In this document: piece after piece, positions 11,263 to 23,503 of the stretch | Numbering within the stretch: position 1 is the stretch's first letter | Layout: each line of letters begins with the position of its first letter | NCBI GenBank assembly: GCA_973895155.1 | Contig: OZ316892.1 | Span: 18,848,001 to 18,912,000 of the forward strand | Length of the DNA stretch: 64,000 bases | Source of the DNA: Marsupella aquatica | Lineage: Eukaryota > Marchantiophyta | Direction: 5' to 3' | Position numbers and translations under genes: made by a program | Notes under the pieces: generated by a model | The model's input: only the letters and a program-made list of their open reading frames with translations | The model's database searches: none | Told to the model about the DNA's origin: nothing

Positions 11263-12400
11263 ACGTACATTATTTACTTAAAATGACTTCTTTACTTAAC
11301 CTAACAATGTTTACTAACAACATCTTTTTACTTAGGAACATCTTTCACATAATGACATTTTTGGCCACACTACTTCTTTTTTAGTAATGACATCTTTAAT
11401 TTGTGCAAGGTCTGGGTATTGAGCTACAGTAGTAATATAGAAAGTAAAGTTATGGGTATTGAGCTACTAATATACAAAGCAAAGCGTCTACTACCGCCAA
11501 TTGAGTGTTGCCCTAGATGTTGTTAAAGAGCCAAACCTACAAAGTAATTGGGGGCGTCTCATACACTAGTAACTTTACTTGTTTACTAAGAACGGACCCT
11601 CCGGTTCAAATAGTGGAGGGTGGAGGAGTTCTGCCAAGCTACTATTCGCTTCACAACATACTCTCTTATAGCTCAGAATCCGTGCCTAAGTCCGTTACAG
11701 CAGGTATGGGTATGACTGTGAAGGAGTTCTAGAAGCTAGGTAACTAATAATAGATGATGGTAACTAACAATAGATCGAGCAGTGTCGTTAATTAATTAAG
11801 GCTTATCAACCACGCTGTAATTAACTGCTGCCTACCTTGCAGCCAAGGCTCCGCTGCCAAGTGATCGACTTGGACATGGTGGAAAGATTTGGAGTAGCTG
11901 GTCTGTTAATTGGTACAAAGATTTATTCACCATGCACAGGTTGTCTACATGTAAGGCATAATCTTGAGGTTCATTGTGCTACCAGGCCAAGGTACTTACA
12001 AAGACTCCATAGGGCTCCACTGATCAACTAATACTCACCGACGAGAAACTCTAACTGCGTTCTAGTTCATTTCTAAGAATTATAACAAACTGACCAACGA
12101 CTCCAAAAGCTATTGAGACTATATTTTAGGTTGGACAAATGCATGCTTGCTCAGGTTTTTGTGAGGGCAGGAGCTTGCGCCTAACGTAGATTCGAGCCAA
12201 GGCCCTCATTTTTGAGCTCTATCTTCAGGTGTTCCCTCTTCTGCCCTTGTTGCATTCAATATGTAAACTTTCTTATAATCTATTGTGTTTATTAGTTTAC
12301 TTTCTCAGCTTTTGGAAGTTGGGAGATTTGCTATGATTACAGATGTTGCCCTGCATATAGAACGTGGAGCTACGAAAATGCTTATCCTAAACTATCAAGG
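11263..12400. other. Intergenic, no recognised gene
   Basis: Contains short partial repeats such as GGGTATTGAGCTAC (twice, 11410-11470) and AACTAACAATAGAT (11745-11775), but no coding region that I can support. Confidence 0.4.
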
Positions 12401-12402
12401 GG

Positions 12403-12410
12403 TATAAATA
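12403..12410 (+). promoter_or_regulatory. TATA box of the SKP1-like gene
   Basis: TATAAATA in the context AAGGGGTATAAATACACG lies 196 bp upstream of the ATG at 12606. Spacing allows a 5' UTR of about 165 nt. No other core element was identified. Confidence 0.55.
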
Positions 12411-12605
12411 CACGAGAGGTGCTTCCAGCTTAGTTCCAAACATTGAATTGTAATGCTCTCAGGAAATCTTTCAAGAGCGGGAATTCGTTGGCAGTCCTTC
12501 TGAACTAGGTTCAACCAGGGTCTGGCAAATTAAATTTGTAGCTACAAAAACGACAATCTGACGTACGTACAGGCAGATACACAGACAACCGCCAGACAAA
12601 CCAAT

Positions 12606-13366
12606 ATGGCCATGGAGAGAAAGGTGGAGCTTCGGTCATCTGACAACGTTAGCTTTGAGGTTGACCTGGAGGTGGTGAAAGAATCACAAACGATAATGGA
12701 CGTAATCGAGGCCACCGGAGATGACACCATTTTCTTGTCATTCGTTCCCAGCAAGATCCTAATCAAGGTGATCGAATACTGCAATTACCATACACAATCT
12801 AAGCAGAGTACTGATGAGAATCCAGCCCCTACCGAGGAGGAAATCAAGCAGTGGAATGCTGATTTCGTCCAGGTTGATCATCCCACCCTTTGGGTCTCAT
12901 CAATGTAAGTTTCACACTCTGCCGCTAGCTCATTTGCTCACAAATTCAGGCATTCTCGTCTAATATATTACAAGTAGGTTGGAGTCTCTACATGACTTGA
13001 TCCCCGGAATTTGCATTTGCATGTATTTGGCTTTGGTTGTGACCTCCACGTCCGTCCGTCGTGCCTAGCTAGGTTATTTGTAACCTGAAGAGCTCCAGAA
13101 TTCTCCTATCTGGAAAATTTGTCTATCGTGTCTCTGTGTTAAAGTCGTTGTAAAGACATGATTTATTCCGACATTATTAAATTTCTCCTTGCTCCTTGCA
13201 GGCAGCAAATTACATGAATATGATGGCTCTGCTTGAATTGATGTGTAAAAGAGTCGGCGACCTAATCACAGGCAAGCGTGCTGAAGTTATCAAGAAGAAT
13301 TTTGGAATAGTGAACAACTTCACCCAACCGAGAGAAGGAGGATTCAAATTCAAGCGGCCTGAGTGA
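12606..13366 (+). pseudogene. SKP1-like (ASK) gene, probably degenerate
   Basis: The first exon encodes an SKP1 N-terminal POZ-type region: KVELRSSDNVSFEVDLEVV, SQTI, PSKILIKVIEYCNYH and IKQWNADFVQVDHPTLW. After an intron of about 300 bp, the second exon (from 13202) encodes AANYMNMMALLELMCKRVGDLITGK and FGIVNNFTQ, the F-box-binding C-terminal helices. SKP1 links F-box proteins to cullin in SCF ubiquitin ligases. Two things are odd. The obvious donor GTAAGT at 12905 leaves a phase that does not match the second exon, and the usual ELIL residues between the exons are missing. The C-terminus also stops early, without the typical acidic/WAFE ending. Use of a GT at 12894 would restore frame but still lacks ELIL. 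It is a divergent or inactivated family member. Confidence 0.75.
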
Positions 13367-16300
13367 GCTTACAACAAGCTTTGGACTGGAAGGGAGGATT
13401 ACGATTGGCGCGCTGCAATCTGATTCGCTGGTTGAATTGGAACTTAAATTATCCTTCCCTAAGGCTAGCTTGTTTCAATGTCTGGGTTGAGGGGAGACAG
13501 TTCGTAAACAGACACAAAGAACGTTTCACACATGTATAGGCCAGGGTTGTTCAAGTGCTTTGTTGGCAGTATTGATGTTAAGTTCATTATAATCGATCAG
13601 ACACATTCATTAACACATATCTACTAGGAATTGATCTGATTAGAGATGTGTGATCAATTAGTATATCTCGGGAAGAGGATTCAATTCTTTTCTGACATGC
13701 AGCCTCCTGTATCTTTGGCGGTAGTTATCATGATCTCTTCATAACAATAGAAACATTTCGGTTGATCTGGATGTGCATTTAAATTACTGTACCAATTAAA
13801 TCATCAACACTACCATGGAAGTCACGAAGAAAAGGCTATGTTTTTCACCTCAAAATATGAGTTGCATGCTTGTTGAGACGCTGAAGCCTCCGTGACCTAC
13901 ATATACTGTTCAAAGTAAGAAGTAAACGATGTTGGGGGGTCTGTACTATTATATGTCGACAAGCATTACCGCATAGCCAAAACTGATATGATGAATAATT
14001 AGGATATATAATAAGTTAGATCATTTAGGCGCTATATAAGCTCCGATTCTTTTGATACCGGTTGACCTGATGGCAAGCTAGATCCAGATTGGCAAGGGCC
14101 GTCATGTTCCCGTCTCGGTATGCGCTAGAACACGTAGGCATACGCGCATACCAAAGTTCCAGAGAAGCTGCCATGTCCTTCCACGGTGGAACTTGGTCGG
14201 AAGAAAATACACGTAGCACTCATTATAATCTTTGGGGAATCTTGCATCTCTAATATAGGAATAGATCATTGTCCGGGCCCTTGTAGCGTTACAGAAAGAA
14301 AAACTCCCGATATAACAATCGTTCCTCCAGAGTCTGGACATTTCACAGGAATTGCAAACTTCCTATCCCGCCACCTATTGTAGCTAGATCTGGAAAAGCG
14401 GGGGTCTCTATTCGAGTTGGATAAATAGTAGATCAAGCTTAATTAGAAAGCCGTCATAGCTTGCATCACCAGTTGATCGATCTAATCTAGCTCGTCAATT
14501 GAAAAATGTAGAAATTGATTAGAGCTGAAGTTTGCAAGTCCGTTACATTTTTAGCATACTGACGCGCTTGTAGCCTCCAATCACCTTCTCGATCTATGAT
14601 CAGTATGTAGATGCTCGATGTTTTGAGGAGATGAAGTTTATAACTCTTGTCGCTCAAGTCCCAGGGAAGGACCCAGTTATTGGGCTGCCTTTGCAGTAGG
14701 GCCGTGTAAGGTTTGAGCAACCCAACTGCAAAGGCAACCCAATAATTGGGTACTGATTATTGTCCTAACTTTCTTCAAATTAACAACTACTTAATTCCAA
14801 TTCCGTGTGAGGTTGATGATGTTAGATTGTGCCCAAGATTGATGTTACAAGATTTTTCTCTGCATCCCTTGTATGCGTTAATCGCTACTTGCACTCACTA
14901 ATTGAGCCAGAAAACACCTTACGTCAGTAGATCACTTCAATTCAATGTGTGCATCCGGCCTCAAGCCGTGGGCGGCCAAAGTATTTTTCTGTCCCGATTC
15001 AATTGTCACTTCTCCCGAATTAGCTAGTGCATCCTCAAGGCGTGGGCGGCCAAAGTCCTTTCTGTTAATTACGATTCAATGAGTGACAATTGTCTTAAAA
15101 AACCTTGTCCAGCTAAATGTAATTACGCCCATTAGTTTGAACAACGTTTCAACAATACTTTACCATGTGTTTAGGTACTCTAACATGCACTCTATCTGAA
15201 GACGTAAAGGAACTGGAACGTCTTCGCGCGGAGCCACATACTTCGTCATCATGAACATAGAGAGAGATATGCTTAGTGTACTTCGAAACCATGCTTTTTC
15301 TCTTGATAGTACCAAACACGAGATATACTTTACATAGTGGCACTTCCAAACCAAAACCAGGTTTAGAACAGGCTTTTTTTTTTACTCATCAAACAATATA
15401 CTTAGTGTACTTCCAAACCAGGTTTTTTCTCTTGATATATTGGCCAATTAAACTATAGATAGACTCATTTAGTGGACTTCCAAATCAAGCTTTTTATCTT
15501 GGTCGACCAAACAATAGATTTTTGTCTCCCATAGGACGCCCCGTCATTGTACTTTGTACATCTTGTAGGGTAGCCATCGCAGAAACACAAGCCTCACACA
15601 AGCATGAACAGCAGCAAAACAGGCAGCACAAGAAAATGTTGGCAAATTAAATGATCCAAACTAAATGCAATAAAAACAAAAAAGTTCCCAATAGATTTCA
15701 TCCTTGGCCCAGGGTACTCACTTCTTTTCTTCTAACATCATCCGACATGAAGAAGTTTAGGGTATGGAGTGAGGGCCCTGAGATCCCTGGGCCCTAGCTC
15801 CAAGTAAACTAAATGAACCCATGGCGATTGGGTATTCCAACAGTAATTAAATTGAGACTGAAAATGCTCAAATTACACAGATCCAATATGGAAATTCTGC
15901 AAAACTCCTGCACTCATCCAAGCAAAATATGGCTCCTCAAATGACCATCATATGACGGCAGTATGGACACTTCGGCGTGCTACTCTCTCGAGCTCAAAAC
16001 TTGAAATACTCATATATCGAGCTCAAAACTTGAAATACTCATATATCGAGTGATATAGCTATATAATTAATTAAGTTGTGCAATCATTACACAATGTTGG
16101 AGTCAGGTCGCGGAGTTGTTTCCAATGAACATGCATCTTAAACTCCCATGCATTTTGAGTTGATTTGGACAAAAACTCCCTCCGTAGGGTTGGATGGATC
16201 CTGTTTTGAGAGGCTCTTGGTTCCCGCCATCTCCTGATACTCGGTATATATAGAACGACCCTGTAGTTCTCTTCTTGCGGCTTCTCCAGACCTTTTCCGT

Positions 16301-16440
16301 TCATTAATGTGTTAGATGTTTCCGTTCATTAATATGCAAGATGTCACAAATATCCAGGAACTTTACATCCCTGGCGCGCGCGCTTGGAAGCCTTTTTAAA
16401 AGTCTAGCTATATCAATCATGCACTAATCAGAAATGTGCT
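13367..16440. other. Intergenic with small direct repeats, no recognised gene
   Basis: Repeated pieces include CGTGGGCGGCCAAAGT (about 14968 and 15043), a TAGTG(T/G)ACTTCCAAACCA-type unit repeated several times between 15270 and 15500, and a 32-bp tandem duplication (CGAGCTCAAAACTTGAAATA...) at 15984-16047. No protein family was recognised in any frame. Confidence 0.45.
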
Positions 16441-16446
16441 AATCAG

Positions 16447-17757
16447 AAAGAAGTTGGAATCGGGGTTGGAATGTTTCAGAACGGAGAACAAACGAGAATA
16501 GTCAGGTCGCCGAGTCAGGTCGCCGAGTCATACCTAATGCTCAATTTGACTCATCAATGGCATAACTACTCCGGTGACGGCGATTTTGATGGCAAGAGAT
16601 GGTCTTCTGTATTTGTCTCTATGTGCAAAGGAAGTACTGTACGTGCTCAAGCTCAAACTGTACTTAGAAAAATTGGGACGGCTGCCAAAACTTCTATGCT
16701 CAGGGACGGACTCGACCCATACACGAGATAAGTCACTGCATGCCGGCGCGCCCTGACTACGGGTGGACTGGCAAGGAGAAATTAATTAAGTGAGGGAAGA
16801 GCGATAGAGGCCAGGCTAGCTAGGTTCTTTATTTCATTCTAAACTCCAGCAAAGCGATGAACTTACAGGAAAACTGACAAATGACTGATCGAACAAGCAG
16901 TGCACTTTCTATCTGGAGCGAGCTAGTACGTCAATAGGCTGCTGCAACTAATTGAAACAAATACTAACCAATGAAGGAAAGTCCACGGTGGCTGCTGAAT
17001 AAGGTGCTGCAACTAAGTAGTTGAAACAATGACTGACAGATAACAGGAAGCCATATTGTGACACGTAGAGCGACATCTTGTGTTTGTTTCATTTTCTGAG
17101 TATTCATGGAATGACTGACAGATAACAGGAAGCCATATTGTGACAGTAGAGCAACATCTTGTGCTTGTTTCATTTGTTGAGTATTCATGGATGCTTGGAG
17201 AGCCTTCAAGCTGGTTCCTTGTGCTCATTAGCAAGCTAGCTGCCTCTATATCAGCTGTGGAAATTGACTACTCGAGCAAATGCTGCCCTCATGACGGGGG
17301 CACCGTACGTTGCTCGTCAATTTCCTTCCTGTCAATGGTTAGTCTTTGCTTTAACTACCTGATCTAGGGAATTGAAGGACATATATTAGAACATGCACCT
17401 ATTCTTTAGGTCATTGATCAGTTCTGATCAGTTCCCCTCTGGATCCGCCCTCAATCACATTATAAACAGGGTCTCAGGGCCTTCTTTGTCATTCTCTCTC
17501 TCTCCCAATTCTCGATCTCTCTTGGGACTGCCACCCACCCAGTGCACAGGCAAGGTTAGAGAATAGCGCAGAGTACAGATTTGGAGGACCAGCACCAATT
17601 GTTTATGTGCCTCCAAACTCTCGCTCTTCAACTCAGGTGCAGTCTCTAAGTATGTATGGTGATGCATATCTGCAAGTCTCGTCCATGACCAGTTGCCAAC
17701 TATTCTCGTTTGTTCTCCGTTGTGAAACATTCCAACCCCGATTCCAACTTCTTTCAT
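16447..17757. repeat. Inverted repeat with ~1.2 kb loop
   Basis: 16449-16505 (AGTTGGAATCGGGGTTGGAA, then a GTTTCAGAACGGAGAACAAACGAG-like block) is the near-exact reverse complement of 17700-17755. The arms are about 55 bp with a few mismatches. Each arm is the start of a short open frame reading GIGVGMF(Q/H)NGEQTRIV, on opposite strands, so two partial copies of one sequence lie head to head. The protein family is not recognised. Confidence 0.75.
17032..17190 (+). repeat. Tandem duplication, ~80-bp unit, two copies
   Basis: TGACTGACAGATAACAGGAA-GCCATATTGTGACA begins at about 17031 and again at about 17112. Each copy is followed by a CATCTTGTGTTTGTTTCATT-like block and GAGTATTCATGGA. The copies differ by a few substitutions and small indels. 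Confidence 0.8.
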
Positions 17758-18597
17758 TTGTTTATAATTAGGACGCCAGCAACCCCGTTAATTTATTATT
17801 CACTGATCTTTCATTCTGGCCAATTGAAGCTAGGACAATTTAGATACCGACGCTCAGAGTTTTGTTGTTGTTATTGCTGCAGCCTTGCACTTGTTGCTTC
17901 CAGTATCTACGTGTATAATTTGTTTACTCTAATTAACAAATTAAGAAGCTCTGTAATTCTCCATGTCCTTGTAGTTTGGCATGGCAGCAAAGAGTGCACA
18001 GACATCCAAGGACCAGAACGGGAAGGCACGCGTTGCATGATTAATTGTCATTTCCGAGCAGAAGGTAAGCCACATCATGAATTTTTGTGGCAAGGATACG
18101 GAGACTGGTGCCCAGATCGCTTCAACTCTTCCTGGAGCGTAGTTGATTCATGGAGACTAGAAGAGACTTCGAATTCTGAGAATCTTACCTTGGATGGAGT
18201 TCCAGACATGTGCTTCACAGGTGACCCAAGGAGGGTCAACGGTGAGCCTAGAAAGTATCTGATGACAAGCCCCACAAGTGGATATCCTAAGATTTATGTC
18301 CAGGATATCAATACCAAGTTATGGGCACAGCAACATTCCGTTTCTTGTGATGAAATTGCTCGGGAACTTGGAGGGGATCCCCATAGTCACCTCAGACTTG
18401 ACCCGACTTTTGCAGTCCCTATAAATAACGAGGTTCTCACAATAGCTCGTTGGGCAAGAGGCGGGCAGTCTGGGTACGAGCTTCTTCAAAGTAGGGGACT
18501 TGGAACGCATACCAAAGAAATTGCATGGGAGAGAATCCCACACTCTTCCCCCATTGAGCCAAGCCTGTTTTTTGGCATATGTCCAATTTTGCTTTGA
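17710..18597 (+). CDS. Unrecognised ORF, 295 codons
   Basis: A single open frame of 888 nt ends with TGA. The C-terminal two thirds (after about residue 90) has a protein-like composition: CHFRAEGKPHHEFLWQGYG, SWSVVDSWRLEE, GYPKIYVQDINTKLWAQQ, DEIARELGGDPHSHLRLDP and IARWARGGQSGYELL. The first 90 residues are hydrophobic and low-quality, so the true start is probably an internal exon boundary near 17970-18060. It overlaps the right arm of the inverted repeat at its 5' end. I do not recognise the family. It could be an exon of a larger gene or a decayed element. Confidence 0.35.
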   Translation: MFSVVKHSNPDSNFFHLFIIRTPATPLIYYSLIFHSGQLKLGQFRYRRSEFCCCYCCSLALVASSIYVYNLFTLINKLRSSVILHVLVVWHGSKECTDIQGPEREGTRCMINCHFRAEGKPHHEFLWQGYGDWCPDRFNSSWSVVDSWRLEETSNSENLTLDGVPDMCFTGDPRRVNGEPRKYLMTSPTSGYPKIYVQDINTKLWAQQHSVSCDEIARELGGDPHSHLRLDPTFAVPINNEVLTIARWARGGQSGYELLQSRGLGTHTKEIAWERIPHSSPIEPSLFFGICPILL

Positions 18598-18974
18598 GCG
18601 ATATTTGGCAGCAGGTTCGAAATTTGGCCAAGAGCCAAGTGATGTAACGGAACAAGATAGCGCTGCATAGCGAATTTTCCAGTGGCATGGGTGATCAGTA
18701 GTGGGCTGTTAGCGTTCAGAGTAGCTCTCCCCATATTGTTGCATTGCTCGGACCCAGGATCTAAAACTGGGCAAAGAGTTAGCTTGACAATCTGTTGCCG
18801 TTAGAGAGTTACATACGCACGAGTACGTAAATATAGATGCTGTCTACCGCCCGTAGATGATTGTTCCAGATGTTATATGTCCCTGCCTTGTTCCATGTTA
18901 TATTGCCCTGCCCTGGCAGTGCTTCATTATGACCAGGCTAACCGGGAGAAGCAGATCTGAGCACTTTGTTCATA

Positions 18975-19052
18975 CATTTCAACTTGTATATTCTATCTTG
19001 TCCTGTACATACATTTCAACTCTTGTATATTCTGTCTTGTCCTGTACATCTG
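18975..19052 (+). repeat. Tandem duplication, ~38-bp unit
   Basis: CATACATTTCAACTTGTATA-TTCTATCTTGTCCTGTA is followed immediately by a second copy with an added TC and one change. No coding significance is apparent. Confidence 0.75.
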
Positions 19053-19930
19053 CGACTTGTGTTGTGTTTTTAGATTCACATGTAGGGATGCATATAAGTG
19101 TAGCGGGGAATGGTCCATAAAAATGAAATCGTGAATGATGCATGGCACTAGCAAATGTATGGAAAGAGGATGATAGCTAGCTAGCATGATATCTATAGAG
19201 AGTCTTGCCCACTTCTTGATAGTTTTCATGGTTTATCAAGTAGTATGACATAATTGGCTTGCTAGGAATGAGAGTGTATTTAACAATGGTAGAAGTAGAA
19301 ACTCTGATCTGCTAAAGATCTTTCCGGAAATGATTGATCAATTACATGGATTGTGTGAGGACTCTGGCGCTGCAATCAGCGCGCACACGTCCTCAAGGAG
19401 GAAACTGTCAAAGAATGCCTGAAACGGGTTTCACGGGGCGGAGGCACAGTTCACACTATCTTTGTCTCTGACTAATGACACTGTTATATGTCTTAGTCCT
19501 CTCTTAGATAGGGTTCCACTTTTCCCTGGGTGGGATGCTTGGGGTTGAGCTGCTACTTGCGCCCTTATGGTGTTGTTTCTTTGGCTCTTCACTGCCTTTG
19601 GGCTTCTGCTAGGACCCCTTAAGAGAGCATGCTAGAAGTATTGGGGATCTTTAGCAGTTATGTTGTTGTTCTATTGGCTCTGGCTCTGCCTCCAGCCTGC
19701 CCTCACTGGGCGTCTTTGTTGCCTTGTTGGCTCCCTTTCCCGTAGGGTTTTGCGGGATTTTTTGTTTTATTTTAAATTTAAAAAATGACACCACCAATGA
19801 AGTGGGGAATAGGTATATTTCTTGAACCCCATGACCACTTGCAATTCCATCTTGCTCAGCCATATTTTCATATATATATCTCCAACCTGAGTGGTTGTTA
19901 CACCATTCTAGGTAGTAGTTGGTATATCGT
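19053..19930. other. Intergenic, no recognised gene
   Basis: The minus-strand frame at 19651-20208 is the shadow/3' UTR side of the LINE and shows no domain. A T-rich tract at 19755-19790 may be an older poly(A) tail on the minus strand. Confidence 0.35.
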
Positions 19931-19931
19931 A

Positions 19932-21290
19932 TTATGTTTTTTTTTTTAAATTCATTTATTCCGCGTGAACCCCATGGATGGGGGAACCAAGCAGGCCCAA
20001 AGGCAAAAAAGACCCTAAGAGGGCAAAACAGAAAACATGTGGCGTACAGCCATGCCAAAAACTTAGTACCTTGGTCAAAAAAACCCCAGTCCCTATCAAG
20101 CACCTTCTGGTATCCTAAATCTAACATTGGCACTGTATGATGTAACGGGGAAACAAAAGGGCCCAGTTTTTCAAGGAGCCAAAAGATGTCCAACACAAAG
20201 GGACTCAACCAGTTCCCACTACATCATCAGCAACCGGTTCCTTCTCAGAAAGATACTATGCCTCTGATGCCACTTCTCAATATCCTACTTTGTTCTCCTT
20301 CCAGCAAGGCAGTTGCACAGACAAGCCGCAAGTGTTTCCTACTGGATTTTGAGACCGTCGCACCAGCAGCCAGAAAGTCAAGTGCAGCAGAGAAGATCTA
20401 AACCTGATCAAAAACTCATTTCTTTGCCAAGTCAAAAGTCTGTCCATTCCTAGCCAGCCAGATGCTCCATAAAACCTCATAAATCATAACACAACGCAAT
20501 GTGTTCAGGGGATTTTTCCCATTGCAAGACCGTATTAACTCAAGTAAGCTCAAATCGGGGCCAATGATCTGCCCATTCATCCATCCCCAAGTAATTCTCC
20601 AACAGCAACGTGCAAACCTGCACTGAAAGAAAAGATGAGGGATAGTTTCAACTATTCCCAAGCAAAGGGTGCAGGACCCATCAGACTTATCAATTTTGAG
20701 AGCTCGGGATCCAGAGAAAAGCCCTTGCGCCAAAACTCGCCAAATAAAAGTTTTAGCCCGAGTGGAAAGATCAGATATCCACAGAACCTGCCAAACCTCA
20801 TTCCATTCTCTCTCAGAAAGTGTTGCACCCCAAATCCTGTTCAGTCTGAGAGAATCCGATCCCTTAGTCCGCAGCATCTCATAGACCCGGTGATTGGCAA
20901 GCCCAAAAGATTTAATAGGGGTATCAATGTCCAGCCAACGCCACAGCCGTGCTGGTGCCTCTCGGAGGCTGCAATAGGAGGTAGAGGAGTGAATCGCACA
21001 GAAGAAATCCAGGCAAAACGCCCTGACATTTGCCGTTAGTCCACGAATTCGATGCATCCTCACCGTCAAGTCCATCCATTCTCCCTCTTCAGTACACCAG
21101 AAATCTCCAACCCTGCGAATCCCCAATTTTCCGCACACTTTCACAATCTTCTCTCTGTCCCCCTCTGGTAGACCATAAAAACCATGTAAGCAGCGTAGCA
21201 AATCTTCAATACCCCAATGGCCAGGAATAAAATAGATCCATATGTTTAGTATATATGTTATATGAGCCAATAAAGTTCTATTAAGTTTGT
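19932..21290 (-). mobile_element. LINE (non-LTR retrotransposon), 5'-truncated
   Basis: The minus strand contains the C-terminal end of an ORF2 protein, a ~870-bp 3' untranslated region (about 19950-20415) and, at 19936-19947, a T run that reads as a poly(A) tail on the element strand. 5' truncation and an A tail are typical of LINE insertions. The reverse transcriptase core and endonuclease are not present. The exact left boundary and target-site duplication were not resolved. Confidence 0.75.
20416..21270 (-). pseudogene. LINE ORF2 C-terminal part with zf-RVT domain
   Basis: The frame encodes a region with ATLSEREWNEVWQVLW, LSTRAKTFIWRVLAQGL and a zinc-binding pattern CTLCLGIVETIPHLFFQCRFAR (C-x2-C-x9-H-x4-C). 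This is the zf-RVT domain found after reverse transcriptase in plant L1-type LINEs. It ends in YEVLWSIWLARNGQTFDL and a stop, the usual ORF2 end. About 284 residues remain of a protein normally over 1000 residues, so it is inactive. Confidence 0.88.
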
Positions 21291-23503
21291 GTGGGAGAAT
21301 AATTCTCTCTTGTGAGTCATTGAAAGGTTATTTTTCAATGTTAAGCCATGGAGATGGGAGCTTGTGAGGTGACTATGGTGGTTGAGAGCTCTTTCTATGT
21401 AGCATGGATTCCATGAGTGCAAGGTGCGTTGGCTTGACATACGTGTGTGATCGGACCGGACGGGATTGAGTGCATGTTGTCGGCGTCGATTGTTATTTGG
21501 ATTCTATTGAAGATTACATTGAAAGATCAAATTCAAAATGTGTTGTACGGACTGTGCGGAAAAAATTAAGTTTGATTGATTGAGTTGTCGACGATTTGTG
21601 GTAGCTCGGATTGTGTGTTGACATTATCAAACAGATTGTTAGTATCTCAATTTGTAGTGGTGTTGAGTTTCTTCCCAATCAATGTATCTAGATCTATGAT
21701 TGGTGATAGGTTTTGAGTTTGGCCATTAATGTGGGCTGGCTACCAAAAAACATCAGTTTGGGATGTTGAGGTCATGGTGTTGAATGTTATATAGCTTAGG
21801 TCGGTCTGTACTAAAGGTTGGATTGTGATCTATGAAAGGCAGGTTTGCAAAGCTTTGATTGGCATCTGCTATTTTTATGAAGAGAATTGCTCCTTCCAAT
21901 TTTGGAAAATGCCAGATTTAAAAGCAGGCTATTGATCTATGAAACCCGATTGGGGATGTTTGATTGTGTTGCATCTATCTGTTGTTTTCAGGAAGAAACA
22001 TTCACAATGTCGTTGGATTTGTAGCGGCACCGACAATGAATGTGCGAAAGTGAGCTATCAACAATCATCAATTGTCAACAATCCCAAAGCTGCATTTTCT
22101 ATGAAAGGATTGAGGTCCGATGTTGCCAAATTTGAAGCCATTGCGCGTGAAGTTGAAATGTTGTCAAATTGTGTGTGTTGTTGGATGGCACTTTCGTGAA
22201 GGAAATTGCCACGTTTGAGTCACAAATGTTGTCATTTATAAGCCCGACAACTTTTGTTTGTGCACGTGAACACACAATAATTGTGCATGCATAAGGTCAA
22301 TCACAAGGTCACCCATGGTCAAAAGCAAGCTTGAGGGGTACTAAAAAGTCTCTCATTTTCTCCATAAAAAGCATATACTTCTTGTCCTTATTCCAAGAAT
22401 ATTCCATAATGACCAAAATGTGACATGGAATGGTTAGGATTGCTTGGAAAAACTTTAAAGGCTAGATCTTGCATGCCAAGTGTTTGGAAGTGTGCACAAC
22501 ATTGTTGGAAGTGCCCCCAACCTTGTGGAAGTGTGTCCAACCTTTTGGGGAGGGTATTCAACCACATTTTAATGATATTTTAAGTCCTTTCCTGCAGTCC
22601 TCCAAAAGTGGTTGTCCTTAGTCTTGATTGCCTCCATTGGTACCCCTCAATCTTGCTTTCCACCCTATCTCAAGACTATTTTGAGTTACAAACGCAAGGC
22701 CGTGCGAGGTCACCCATCTCGAGGCTATTCCCAACCACGGGCGTTTAATTGGCAGGTTTTTATCACACCTTATGTACACACAAGCTTTCGCAACTTGTTT
22801 AGATTGAAGCGTTAGGGGGCTTTATGCACTTCCCAGTTTGTTTAGAGCCCTATTCTAGGCCAAATCAAAAATTGTCTTAGGGCCTTTGATGTTTTTGAGA
22901 CCATCTACATGCACAGATTGAATCAGTTTTGCCTAGATTGTCATCTACAACATTGGAGTGTCATTGTGAAGCTATTATGCCCACTATTATGAAGGCTCTT
23001 TGTTGAAACTTATGAACATTATTGTATGGAGTTGCAATTGCTTTGATTATAGAGTTGTGCTATATCCATTCTTGCTGTCGGATCCTCTCCACAGAAGCTT
23101 TGTGCCTATATGCGTCGTGTTAGCTTGATTCTATAGGAATGATTTGGGTTTGCAACCGGACACTCTAATTGTGCTTTGCATTTCTCTCATGGTGATGTTG
23201 GAGTGATGCCCAGCACACCATGGTGAGTGTTTGCAGTGCTGGCAGAGATAGATTGCCCCATTAGGATTAGCATATAGATTAGATTTATGGTTACGGTTTG
23301 AGTGATTGTCAAAGATTCTTTTGGTGCTACGGAGCTCTCTGATGGATGAGAGACTAGTTTCACTCGGAGTGGGATGCATTGACCAATGATATTGGTATCA
23401 ATCAACAGCATAGCTTCAAAGAATGATTTTCACAAGAACTTTGTGATCAGTTCTCCTTTTCATCGGGCGATTGCACTTTTATTGTGGGATATGAAATACA
23501 TGT
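21291..23503. other. Non-coding, possibly decayed LTR-like sequence
   Basis: No long frame. Repeated short motifs such as GGAAGTGTG-CAACATTGTTGGAAGTG (22485-22540) occur. The length and position upstream of gag-like fragments would fit an LTR plus leader, but I could not define two LTRs. Confidence 0.25.

Noticed and set aside
20635-21039. Plus-strand ORF of 134 codons
   Set aside because: It is the antisense shadow of the LINE ORF2 zinc-finger region.
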